Positions 8,697-16,497 of a stretch of 61,507 nucleotides of DNA are shown in pieces. This stretch comes from CAZIQY01 sp964541605 (GTDB taxonomy: Bacteria > Desulfobacterota > Syntrophia > Syntrophales > UBA2185), in NCBI GenBank assembly GCA_964541605.1, contig CAZIQY010000007.1:1-61507 (forward strand), written 5' to 3'. The position numbers and the translations under genes were made by a program. Under the pieces are notes generated by a model. The model ran no database searches, was not told the DNA's origin, and was given only the letters and a program-made list of their open reading frames with translations. Position 1 is the stretch's first letter. The number at the start of each line of letters is the position of its first letter.

Positions 8697-9685
8697 GAAG
8701 GTTCCTCAACTTGCAGCATCATGTGTACCCAGGTCAATCCCGCTCCAACAAGTGAGATCGCAATATGATCGCCGGGGCGAAGATCGTCCCAGTGCAGGCT
8801 TAAAACGGCCGGTGCGCCGGAACACCCGGTGTTTCCGAAATCTTCCACAGAGCGCCAGTGACGATTCTCGGGGATGCCGGTGCGTTCGCAGACGGTTTTC
8901 AGCATATTCAGATTGGCCTGATGACCAACAAAGATAAAGCGGTTGCCATTGACATGAAATGAATCCTGGAGTGTACGGATTGAGTCCGTTGTCTTGCGGA
9001 TGGCAAATCCCTGGATGGCGTTTCCGTCCTGCCGAAAATATCCCATTCGGGGAATGGCGACTTTTTCCCAGGAGGATGGTCTTGAATCACAATGGCAGGC
9101 CTTGAATGCCGCCCGCGCCGGAACCCTTGCGGATACGACGGCGGCGGAGCTGCCGTCGCCGAAGAGTACGGCACTATTTCTGTCGGAATAGTCTATACAG
9201 CGGGTCAGATTTTCCGGGTTGACCAGCAGGATGAAGGACGGCAGTGACTCCGGCTTCATCTGATCGACGAAATGAATCTGCACGCCGAAGCTCGTGCATG
9301 CGGAATTGATATCAAAACAGGGAACGTCGATGCCCAGTTCAGCGGCTATGGTTGCCGCCTCAGCCGGTGAGTGGTTATCCGGGGCGGAACTGCCCGAGAT
9401 GACAAGCCCGATATCTTCCGGCTCAAGTCCCGCCCGGTCAAGAGCCATGCAGGCGGCTTCAGCGCCTGTCTGGGCGTTGTTGTATAAACCGGCGTCGTAG
9501 GCCTCCCGGGGGTCTTTGTTTTTTGTTTCTCTGATGTAATCCAGAGGAAGAACGGTACGGCGGGTCCGAATGCCGACCCTTTCCAGGATCCATTCCTCGG
9601 ACGTACCGATATCCAGTTCTTCCAGTAACGGATTGGTAATCACGTTTTCCGGGTGAAAATGGCCAAGACCGTGAAGATAGAGCAT
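8693..9685 (-). CDS. Beta-ketoacyl-ACP synthase III-like (FabH-like)
   Basis: This 330-residue thiolase-fold enzyme has the KAS III triad C130 (NSACTSFG), H255 (GHQANLNML) and N285 (FGNTGCSG). It should start chains by condensing an acyl-CoA primer with malonyl-ACP. The N-terminus (HGLGHFHPENVITN) and the long insert around 50-70 differ from housekeeping FabH, so the primer may not be acetyl-CoA. It lies 2 bases after the acyl-CoA dehydrogenase stop. The nearby PrpE-like ligase could provide propionyl-CoA; that link is inference. Confidence 0.88.
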   Translation of the reverse strand: MLYLHGLGHFHPENVITNPLLEELDIGTSEEWILERVGIRTRRTVLPLDYIRETKNKDPREAYDAGLYNNAQTGAEAACMALDRAGLEPEDIGLVISGSSAPDNHSPAEAATIAAELGIDVPCFDINSACTSFGVQIHFVDQMKPESLPSFILLVNPENLTRCIDYSDRNSAVLFGDGSSAAVVSARVPARAAFKACHCDSRPSSWEKVAIPRMGYFRQDGNAIQGFAIRKTTDSIRTLQDSFHVNGNRFIFVGHQANLNMLKTVCERTGIPENRHWRSVEDFGNTGCSGAPAVLSLHWDDLRPGDHIAISLVGAGLTWVHMMLQVEEPS

Positions 9686-9687
9686 AA

Positions 9688-10887
9688 TCAGATAATCTCC
9701 CTTCCGATAATCATGTTCTGCACCTCCCGCACACCTTCATAAATATCAATGATGTGTGCATCCCTTGCCAGCTTTGAAATTTCATATTCCGACATGAATC
9801 CGTATCCGCCATGAAGGTGAAGCCCTTCGTTCGCGCAGAAGAGAGCCGCCTCCGCTGCGACGTTTTTTGCAAGAGAAGCGTACATCCCCCTGTCCTCTGC
9901 TTTTTCCAGCACTTTAAAAGCAGCCTTCATCAGGGCGAGTTCCGCGAGTTCAACCTTTTTCCACATGGCGACAAGGGTGTCTCTCGCAACCGGGAGGTCA
10001 CAGATCCTCTGTCCGAATTGTCTTCGCTCGCGCGTATATGCCAAGGTAACGTCAAAAGCCCGCCGGGCAAGCCCGACACCGATCGCTGCGACCATTGGTC
10101 TTGCATAATCCAGCACATCAATGACATATTTGAAGCCCTGTCTCCGGTCGCCAATGATCTGCTCTTTTTCTATGACAACATCCTCAAACGTGACTGTCGC
10201 TGTATTGGACAATCGCTGTCCCAGCTTGTCTTCCGGTTTTCCGATGACGATTTTCCCCCCCTTGGGAAGCAAAACCTCCCTGCTTTCCGTTACAGGGGAT
10301 GTTGCATCTTCAGGCAGGTACAATGGAGCCGGGACAATCACACAGGCCAGCAGGTTGGCCGTAGGCTTTCCAACCTTGCAGAACACCGTGAACTGCGAGG
10401 CGTATGAGGCATTGGTAATGAAGCATTTGGCGCCGTTGAGAAGATAGGTTCCGTCATCGTTTTTCCGGATGAATGTGGTCATGGCGGAATTGTCCGATCC
10501 GGCGCCGGGCTCTGTCAGGCAGAAAGAGGCAAGGATCGGTTTTTCAGCAAAAGGCCCGAGGAAAGCGTTCTTCTGTTCGTCAGTGCCATGTTGGGCGATG
10601 ACGGCATTTGCCAGATCGTTGCACATTGCCGATGTGGAAATTCCCGTATCGCCGTAGGAAAGCTCTTTAATGATCATTGCAGTCGATACGATATCTACCT
10701 CGTAGCCCTTAACGGATTCCGGAATGCTCAGGTTCAGAATTCCCAGTTCCCAGGCTTTTTTTATGATGTCCCAGGGGAAAACATGATTCTTTTCCATTGT
10801 CATGGCGCGGGGGATAATTTCATTCTTAACGAATCTGCTGACCGTATCTGTATACATTTGTTGAGTATCTGTGAGAGTGAAATCCAT
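9688..10887 (-). CDS. Acyl-CoA dehydrogenase
   Basis: This 399-residue flavoprotein has the normal ACAD layout: an alpha-helical N-terminal domain, the central beta domain with CLTEPGAGSDNSAM, and a C-terminal helical domain ending in YGFMSEYEISKLARDA and IYEGVREVQNMI. The Glu of YEG is the catalytic base in short-chain enzymes. It oxidises an acyl thioester at C2-C3, or in anaerobes can work in the reducing direction with an electron-transfer partner. It is the first gene of the fatty-acid operon. Since no FabI/FabK/FabV is encoded there, it could act as the enoyl reductase; that is a hypothesis. Confidence 0.92.
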   Translation of the reverse strand: MDFTLTDTQQMYTDTVSRFVKNEIIPRAMTMEKNHVFPWDIIKKAWELGILNLSIPESVKGYEVDIVSTAMIIKELSYGDTGISTSAMCNDLANAVIAQHGTDEQKNAFLGPFAEKPILASFCLTEPGAGSDNSAMTTFIRKNDDGTYLLNGAKCFITNASYASQFTVFCKVGKPTANLLACVIVPAPLYLPEDATSPVTESREVLLPKGGKIVIGKPEDKLGQRLSNTATVTFEDVVIEKEQIIGDRRQGFKYVIDVLDYARPMVAAIGVGLARRAFDVTLAYTRERRQFGQRICDLPVARDTLVAMWKKVELAELALMKAAFKVLEKAEDRGMYASLAKNVAAEAALFCANEGLHLHGGYGFMSEYEISKLARDAHIIDIYEGVREVQNMIIGREII

Positions 10888-11128
10888 TCCTGATGTCCTT
10901 TTATACGTTCATTTGTCACAAACGCTTGTGTTACAGCATGATTCATGCCACTATAGGGTGAAACAGGGGTGTTCTGCTGACAACATACTGATATTACTAT
11001 TTAATTATCGATAAACAAGACAGCATATGATGCATCTACAGAGTGATGATACAGGTGGTTTACTGTGTAGTATCCTTTGCGGTGTGAATCGGAGTACGCA
11101 ATAATAGGCATCTCCCGATAAATTTAGC
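10888..11128. other. Divergent intergenic region upstream of the fatty-acid operon
   Basis: This 241-base stretch separates the minus-strand fatty-acid operon from the plus-strand lipoprotein gene. No gene is seen. It holds a near-palindrome CACAAACGCTTGTG at 10917-10930, 30 bases before the acyl-CoA dehydrogenase start. Its size and shape would suit a TetR-type operator, but its role is unproven. Confidence 0.4.
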
Positions 11129-11156
11129 TTGACAAGGTTAAAAAAAAGGGTATCTT
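11129..11156 (+). promoter_or_regulatory. Sigma-70-type promoter of the small lipoprotein gene
   Basis: TTGACA (11129-11134) is followed after 16 bases by TATCTT (11151-11156), about 70 bases before the start codon. The -35 box is perfect and the -10 box matches at four of six positions. A strong ribosome site (AAAGGAGG) follows downstream. Confidence 0.6.
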
Positions 11157-11226
11157 GCCTTTCAGAGAGGCGGATTTACAGTACCCAGTGAGGGGAGGAT
11201 TTTTTTGTAAAGGAGGAAAAAGGTAG

Positions 11227-11430
11227 ATGAAAAAAGTATTTGCTATTATGTTCTCCATTCTTTTCTTTGTCGTTCTGACCCTTTCTCTGACAGGATGTCC
11301 CTCTGCTCCTGAGAAGAAACCAGCAGAACCTGCGAAGAAAGAGGCGGCAGCGCCACCAGCGGCACCAGGGGCAGCGCCGGCACCAGCTCCGGGAGCAGCT
11401 CCCGCACCACCGGCACCAGCGGCTAAGTAA
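11227..11430 (+). CDS. Small proline/alanine-rich lipoprotein
   Basis: The 67-residue product begins with a lipoprotein signal peptide: a basic start, a hydrophobic core and the lipobox LTGC at residues 21-24. The mature part is only about 44 residues. After a short lysine- and glutamate-containing stretch it is almost pure Ala-Pro with repeats of the PAPGAAPAP kind, and should be extended and unfolded. It could serve as a spacer or cell-envelope linker; I do not recognise a family. It is a single-gene unit with its own promoter (11129) and intrinsic terminator (11458), suggesting strong independent expression. Confidence 0.75.
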   Translation: MKKVFAIMFSILFFVVLTLSLTGCPSAPEKKPAEPAKKEAAAPPAAPGAAPAPAPGAAPAPPAPAAK

Positions 11431-11457
11431 AATCGGTATTCATTCTATCATTAAAAC

Positions 11458-11496
11458 ATCCGGGCATGTCGATAAACATGCCCGGATTGTTTTTTT
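11458..11496 (+). terminator. Rho-independent terminator of the lipoprotein gene
   Basis: A perfect 11-bp stem, ATCCGGGCATG (11458-11468) with CATGCCCGGAT (11477-11487), encloses an 8-base loop and is followed by TGTTTTTTT. It lies 27 bases after the lipoprotein stop codon. Confidence 0.93.
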
Positions 11497-11668
11497 AGCC
11501 CGGTTTCAGGCGTGTGCCTGTCCTCCTTGACTTCCCTGCTTATTATTTATATATCATTCTACAAGGAAAACATCTGTAAAGAATAACTGAATTAAACCGT
11601 CGTGCCTGCGAGAGCGGGAATGCATTCCTGAGCCTTTGATAACAGCGGAATAACTGGGCTATGGCCTT

Positions 11669-13192
11669 ATGGAAACATTTGTACTGGCAACGGTTGGCCT
11701 CATCATTGCGGTTTCTCTTTTCATAAACAAAAGAAGAGATCCCCTTCATCTTTCCTTCACCGCCTTGTGTCTGGCTATATTTTTTTATAAGGGCGGTGCT
11801 TTTTCTTACAGGGTGTTTTCCGGCGATTTCTGGAAGATACTTGAATACCTTGGTTTCATTGTAATTCCTCCGATCGTCACGCAATTCACCCGTATTCTCT
11901 TAAACCAGCAGGTTCTTGTATCGAAAAGGGATGTGGCCTCGACCTCGTTATTCAGTTTTCTGATTGCCGTCGCTTTGTTCAGTCCCCTGTATGAATGGCC
12001 ATATCTGAACGCCTTTCTTTACCTTTATAACGGTATCGTACTTGCCGTCTGTTATATGTCTTTGATTATCTTCATCAGGCAAAAAAATGCAGGTGTTGAA
12101 AGAAAAAGAATGGTTTACCTGGCTGTTGCCTGCGGAGTGACAGCAATACTGAGCAGCCTTGATATTTTATCCCACTACGGTTATCCCTTTCCTCCGTTCT
12201 CAAATTTATTTATCGCAGTCCTTCTCTATTTTATCCTTATTCTTATTACACATCTCCAATTGCCTGAACTTCATGAACTCATGGCCAGGGCCCTGGTTGT
12301 TTCCATTGCCACCCTGTTCGCTGCCGTTACTATTATTCTGGTTACGGGTTTGTTCGGAAAGGGGCCAATTCTCCCCTTTACCCAGATTCTTCTGGCGTCG
12401 TTTATCATCGTCATCGCTATCGAGCCATTACATCTCGCTTTAAAGAAGATATTCGGTTATATCTATCCGGACAGTCAGGAAATATTTTCTTCCCTGTATA
12501 CCCTTGATGAAAAACTGGAGAAGGAGAAGGCGATGCTCCTGGAGGAAATGGCTCCCGTTCTTGCTCACGAGATACGGAATCCCCTGGGGTCGATAAAGGG
12601 CGCCGCTCAGTACCTCAGATCGGAAGCGGACACACACGAAAATCAGAAATTGCTGGATGTCATCATTGAAGAGGTGGACCGCCTCAACGGGGTCGTTTCC
12701 CAGTTCCTTAATTACGCAAAACCATATATGCTCAATGTGAAGATACAGGATGTCAATCAGGTTATCGAAAAGGCCATATCCATCATCAGGGCAAGCTATC
12801 TGTCCGACCACATCGCCATTGAGAAGGAATTGCGCCCTGATTTGCCGCCGGTTCCTGTGGATGCTGAACAACTGGTTCAGGTTATTCTGAACATATCATT
12901 TAATGCCATTGAGGCGATGCCCTCGGGAGGAAGCCTGATATTCAGAACGTCAAAGATTGAGGGGGATACGGGAGGGGCAGTGGGAATTTCCATCCGCGAT
13001 ACGGGAAGCGGGATCAGGAAGGAAGATATGAAAAATATTTTCAAGCCTTTTTTCACAACCAAGAAGAGGGGCGTGGGGCTCGGGCTTGCCATCTGCCAGA
13101 GAATCGTTAAGAATCACGGGGGCCATCTTCGGGTCAAGTCTATTCCGGGACAGGGGAGTATATTTTATATCAGGCTTGGTATCGCCCACTGA
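11669..13192 (+). CDS. Membrane sensor histidine kinase
   Basis: This is a 507-residue two-component sensor. The N-terminal ~265 residues hold seven to eight hydrophobic helices, resembling the 7TM-type sensor region of some deltaproteobacterial kinases. The dimerisation/phosphoacceptor box is LAHEIRNPLGSIKG with H300, and the ATPase domain has NISFNAIEAM (N-box), DTGSGI (G1) and GVGLGLAICQRI (G2). There is no PAS or HAMP domain, so sensing probably occurs within the membrane. The response regulator follows 57 bases downstream on the same strand. The signal is unknown. Confidence 0.9.
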   Translation: METFVLATVGLIIAVSLFINKRRDPLHLSFTALCLAIFFYKGGAFSYRVFSGDFWKILEYLGFIVIPPIVTQFTRILLNQQVLVSKRDVASTSLFSFLIAVALFSPLYEWPYLNAFLYLYNGIVLAVCYMSLIIFIRQKNAGVERKRMVYLAVACGVTAILSSLDILSHYGYPFPPFSNLFIAVLLYFILILITHLQLPELHELMARALVVSIATLFAAVTIILVTGLFGKGPILPFTQILLASFIIVIAIEPLHLALKKIFGYIYPDSQEIFSSLYTLDEKLEKEKAMLLEEMAPVLAHEIRNPLGSIKGAAQYLRSEADTHENQKLLDVIIEEVDRLNGVVSQFLNYAKPYMLNVKIQDVNQVIEKAISIIRASYLSDHIAIEKELRPDLPPVPVDAEQLVQVILNISFNAIEAMPSGGSLIFRTSKIEGDTGGAVGISIRDTGSGIRKEDMKNIFKPFFTTKKRGVGLGLAICQRIVKNHGGHLRVKSIPGQGSIFYIRLGIAH

Positions 13193-13249
13193 ATACAACC
13201 ATGTTCGCGTGTTATGACGGTTGTTTATTTTTAATGCTGGTTATGAAAT

Positions 13250-14617
13250 ATGAACAAAATACTGGTTGTTGATGACGAATTGAACATGCGCCTCGTTCTG
13301 AAGACCCTGTTGAACAAGGAGGGTTATGAAGTGGCAACGGCGTCGGACGGCATTGAGGCATTGAAAGTTCTCAAGAGCGGTGGTGTAAACGTCGTGGTGA
13401 CAGACCTGAAGATGCCAAAACTCGACGGCATGGGTCTTTTGGATCGGGTTATCCGTGAATATCCATCCACGCCGGTCATTATCATCACCGCCCATGGCAC
13501 CGTTGCAACAGCGGTAGATGCTTTGAAAAAAGGGGCGTTTGATTATATCACCAAACCGTTTGAACAGGATGAGCTTAAACGTGTCATTCACAAGGCTGTC
13601 AAGACCCGGCAGTTGAATGAAGATGAACTGGTGTTCAGCCCCGATGAGGTAGACAGACAGGGGATTGTCGGCACCAGCGAGGCCATGCAGAGAATTTACG
13701 ATGCCATTAAAAAGGTGGCCCCGGCGGCGACAACCGTTCTGATTACGGGAGAAACAGGGACGGGGAAAGAACTCATTGCGAACGCCATTCACAGAAACAG
13801 TGCCCGGAAAAACAATCCGTTCATCAAGATAAATTGTGCTGCCATTGCGGAAAACCTGATGGAGAGTGAACTTTTCGGCTATGAGAAGGGCGCCTTCACC
13901 GGTGCGGTATCGACGAAACCGGGAAGATTCGAACTGGCCGATAAAGGAACGCTTTTTCTTGACGAAGTCGGAGAACTTCCCAGAGAAATGCAGGTGAAGC
14001 TCCTCAGGGTGATTCAGGATCAGGAATTTGAGCGGGTCGGGGGGTTGCGCACCATTAAGGTTGATGTAAGATTGATTGCGGCGACGAACAGAAATCTTCT
14101 TCAGGATGTGAAAGAGGGGATATTCAGAGAGGATCTCTATTACCGCCTTAATGTATTTCACACCCAGGTGCCTCCTTTGAGAGAGAAGAAGGAGGATATC
14201 CTGCCGCTGGCCGAATATTTTATTGAGAAGTTCAATAAGAAACTTGATCGTGAGATCAAACACATCGACCCGAAGGTGCAGGAGATATTTGTTCGTTATG
14301 ATTGGCCCGGAAATATCAGAGAGCTGGAAAATCTCATCGAAAGGCTGGTGCTCATGGCGGGAGAAGACACCATCGTGCTTGAAGACATCCCCGCAGAATT
14401 GAAACTGGCCGCATCGGCCCCGCAGGTTTCCGGGACGGATGGCCTGGAAAAGCCCTTCAAGGATGTGATGAAAAGCCACATGGAAGACGTGGAAAAACAG
14501 GCTATCATCCGGTGTCTGGAAGAATGCGGCGGCAATGTTACGAAAGCGGCCCAGCGCCTGGGTTTAAGCAGGAAAGGGCTGCAACTGAAAATGATTAAAT
14601 ACAATCTCCGCAAGTGA
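13250..14617 (+). CDS. Sigma-54-dependent response regulator (NtrC/AtoC family)
   Basis: This 455-residue protein has a receiver domain with the phosphoacceptor D52 (VVTDLKMPKLDG) and K102. Its AAA+ domain has Walker A GETGTGKE at 167-174 and the sigma-54-contacting GAFTGA at 214-219. A Fis-type helix-turn-helix closes the protein (GNVTKAAQRLGLSRKGLQ). It partners the kinase just upstream and activates RNA polymerase with RpoN at distant sites. No obvious -24/-12 element was identified by eye near it, so its regulon is unknown. Confidence 0.93.
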   Translation: MNKILVVDDELNMRLVLKTLLNKEGYEVATASDGIEALKVLKSGGVNVVVTDLKMPKLDGMGLLDRVIREYPSTPVIIITAHGTVATAVDALKKGAFDYITKPFEQDELKRVIHKAVKTRQLNEDELVFSPDEVDRQGIVGTSEAMQRIYDAIKKVAPAATTVLITGETGTGKELIANAIHRNSARKNNPFIKINCAAIAENLMESELFGYEKGAFTGAVSTKPGRFELADKGTLFLDEVGELPREMQVKLLRVIQDQEFERVGGLRTIKVDVRLIAATNRNLLQDVKEGIFREDLYYRLNVFHTQVPPLREKKEDILPLAEYFIEKFNKKLDREIKHIDPKVQEIFVRYDWPGNIRELENLIERLVLMAGEDTIVLEDIPAELKLAASAPQVSGTDGLEKPFKDVMKSHMEDVEKQAIIRCLEECGGNVTKAAQRLGLSRKGLQLKMIKYNLRK

Positions 14618-14670
14618 ACAGAAAAGATTCTGTTCCCCGACCCCTGATCTCTGTTTCCTGAAACGGGGCT

Positions 14671-15492
14671 TCATTTATCCGTCGGCTCTGACGGCGTCTC
14701 GACCTCCTCGGGCCTCGACGGTATCTCCGGCAATATTTCAGTCTCCGAAGAGGATGCCGCTTCTGTAACTGTTTCCACAGGTGTTTGATCCTCCGTTTTA
14801 TCCTCAACGGGCGGGTGTGCCTTCAGCAGTTCTTCGTACCAGATCGTGTGGCGGCGGCGGACATAATCCAGATCGACCATTCCGGTAAAAATTGGCTTTA
14901 CGAGGGGCCAGTTGACCTTGAGAAGCAGGGCGGCGATATGAGACAGGAAGCCGAACAGAAAAAGAAACGTCGCAAAGGTGTGGATCAGAGTTGACCAGGA
15001 AATGATCGATGGAGGCAGATAGACAATCGGGATGTTCTTGATGACCTTTAAAAGCCCCGTGATAATGAGGATAAGGGACACGATCCCGATGAATGCATAG
15101 GCAAGCCTCTGCTCGGGCAGATACTTGTCCGCTTTCGGCTCTTCCCCGATTCCGATGAAACTCAGAATGGTCTTCAGGGATGCCGTTCCGTCTCCCTTTC
15201 GGGGCATGAGACCGCGGTGGCCGAGGATGCTATGATGGATGATGTGAAAAACAACAGCGCCAGTGAAGACAATCGCCGCCAGATAGTGAATCTTGAGATG
15301 GATCCAGAAGTCACCCGTCCATCCGAGGCCGGGGATTTGCGTTACCATGTACCGCTTGTACATGGGAAATTCACCGAATCCAGTGAAGAGGAGAACGAGA
15401 CCCGACAGCGCAATGATCCAGTGTTCCGCAATCTCAATGGCGCTGTGGCGGACAACGACATTCTTTTCCGTCATGATCTGCTCTTCCATCAT
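14671..15492 (-). CDS. Formate-dehydrogenase-gamma-like membrane cytochrome b
   Basis: The product is 273 residues when started at the ATG overlapping the ferredoxin stop (ATGATG at 15492-15487, preceded by AGGAGGG). A longer in-frame extension upstream lies inside the ferredoxin gene and is rejected. Four membrane helices hold histidines suited to two b hemes, in segments such as AEHWIIALSG, HLKIHYLAA and HIIHHSILGHRG. The layout resembles the FdnI/HybB-like electron exit subunits that reduce quinone. The C-terminal ~50 residues are an acidic Pro/Glu/Thr-rich tail, unusual for the family. Its electron donor should be the exported ferredoxin encoded just upstream. Confidence 0.82.
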   Translation of the reverse strand: MMEEQIMTEKNVVVRHSAIEIAEHWIIALSGLVLLFTGFGEFPMYKRYMVTQIPGLGWTGDFWIHLKIHYLAAIVFTGAVVFHIIHHSILGHRGLMPRKGDGTASLKTILSFIGIGEEPKADKYLPEQRLAYAFIGIVSLILIITGLLKVIKNIPIVYLPPSIISWSTLIHTFATFLFLFGFLSHIAALLLKVNWPLVKPIFTGMVDLDYVRRRHTIWYEELLKAHPPVEDKTEDQTPVETVTEAASSSETEILPEIPSRPEEVETPSEPTDK

Positions 15493-16478
15493 CGTCCCTC
15501 CTGGTCTGTCTTCCTTCGACGATAGAAGGCAAGGCCGACGGCGCCGGCGGCAAAGACCATCGGGCTGACGACAAAACCCGCAGCCCAAGGATTGATTTTG
15601 TCAAGCCGGTTGCGGACAGTGAGCATGTGGAGGGATGATTCGTTTTCGAAGAGTTTCACGCTGATGTCTTCAAAGGGAATTTTACTGATGTACAGGGTGG
15701 CCGTGCCGCCGTTTTCCTTATCGCCGTAGATAAACCCGCCGATTTCATTCGCCCGCTTTCCCGCCGTTTTCAGGATATCGTTGCGGTTTCCGAACAGGAG
15801 GGGCTTGTTTGCTCCGAGCCTTTTCTCGCAGGCCTCGACACAGGCGGGAATGCCGCCTTTATTGATGAGGTCATGACAAAAATCGCATTTGAACATGACC
15901 CCTCCGCCGGCAGGGATGGGCTGAAGCTTCAGGTAAATTCCCACCCCGCTCTGGCGCTGCGGAATCAGCCAGGGACAGACGGCCTTGCATTTGGCGCCCC
16001 CCAGGCACAGATCGGGATCGATCACCACGGCGCCGTCGCTGTATTTGTCCAGAGCTCCGAAAGGGCAAAGGCGCGCGCACGGAGGATTGTCGCAGTGCAT
16101 GCATCTCCGGGGAATAAACATCTCCTGTCCCCCTATTTCGATCCGCTGAACAGTTGTCCAGTTATAGGGCGTCAGGGTGTTGATCACATTCTTTCTTTCG
16201 GACCAGTCGTCATGGATCTTCTGCGGCCAGAGGTCTTTTATGGGTTTTTGGGGAACGGGGAATCTTTTTTCATTTCGGATCCGGCATGCCGCCACACACA
16301 GGGGCATGGGTTCGTTCCTGCATCCGTCGCATTTTGTAATGTCGATCATGGTTGCATACGTTCCCGCCCTGGCCCAGGCTGTTTGCGGAAGTCCCAGGAC
16401 GCACGATGTCGAAAGCAGGGTCGCGGCGCCCGCTGTTTTCAGGAAATGCCTTCGTGATAATCCCCTGTCGCCTTTCAT
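15489..16478 (-). CDS. Tat-exported 4Fe-4S ferredoxin subunit (FdnH/HybA-like)
   Basis: This 329-residue protein starts with a twin-arginine signal (SRRHFLK at 8-14), placing it in the periplasm. It ends with a single transmembrane helix (WAAGFVVSPMVFAAGAVGLAF). Cysteine groups fit four [4Fe-4S] clusters: CDGCRNEPMPLCVAAC, CMHCDNPPCARLCP, CLGGAKCKAVCP and CDFCHDLINKGGIPACVEAC. It resembles the electron-wiring subunit of periplasmic formate dehydrogenases and hydrogenases. No catalytic molybdopterin or NiFe subunit is adjacent, so its source of electrons is unknown. The stop codon overlaps the cytochrome start. Confidence 0.85.
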   Translation of the reverse strand: MKGDRGLSRRHFLKTAGAATLLSTSCVLGLPQTAWARAGTYATMIDITKCDGCRNEPMPLCVAACRIRNEKRFPVPQKPIKDLWPQKIHDDWSERKNVINTLTPYNWTTVQRIEIGGQEMFIPRRCMHCDNPPCARLCPFGALDKYSDGAVVIDPDLCLGGAKCKAVCPWLIPQRQSGVGIYLKLQPIPAGGGVMFKCDFCHDLINKGGIPACVEACEKRLGANKPLLFGNRNDILKTAGKRANEIGGFIYGDKENGGTATLYISKIPFEDISVKLFENESSLHMLTVRNRLDKINPWAAGFVVSPMVFAAGAVGLAFYRRRKTDQEGR

Positions 16479-16497
16479 CTGGGCTCTCCTCCATTTT

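Noticed and set aside
3895..10887. Ladderane or complete arylpolyene cluster
   Set aside because: No radical SAM or desaturase genes of the ladderane type, and no ammonia lyase, exporter or glycosyltransferase of the arylpolyene type are present.
13241..14479. 412-codon minus-strand frame
   Set aside because: It lies antisense to the complete sigma-54 response regulator and has no recognisable domain.
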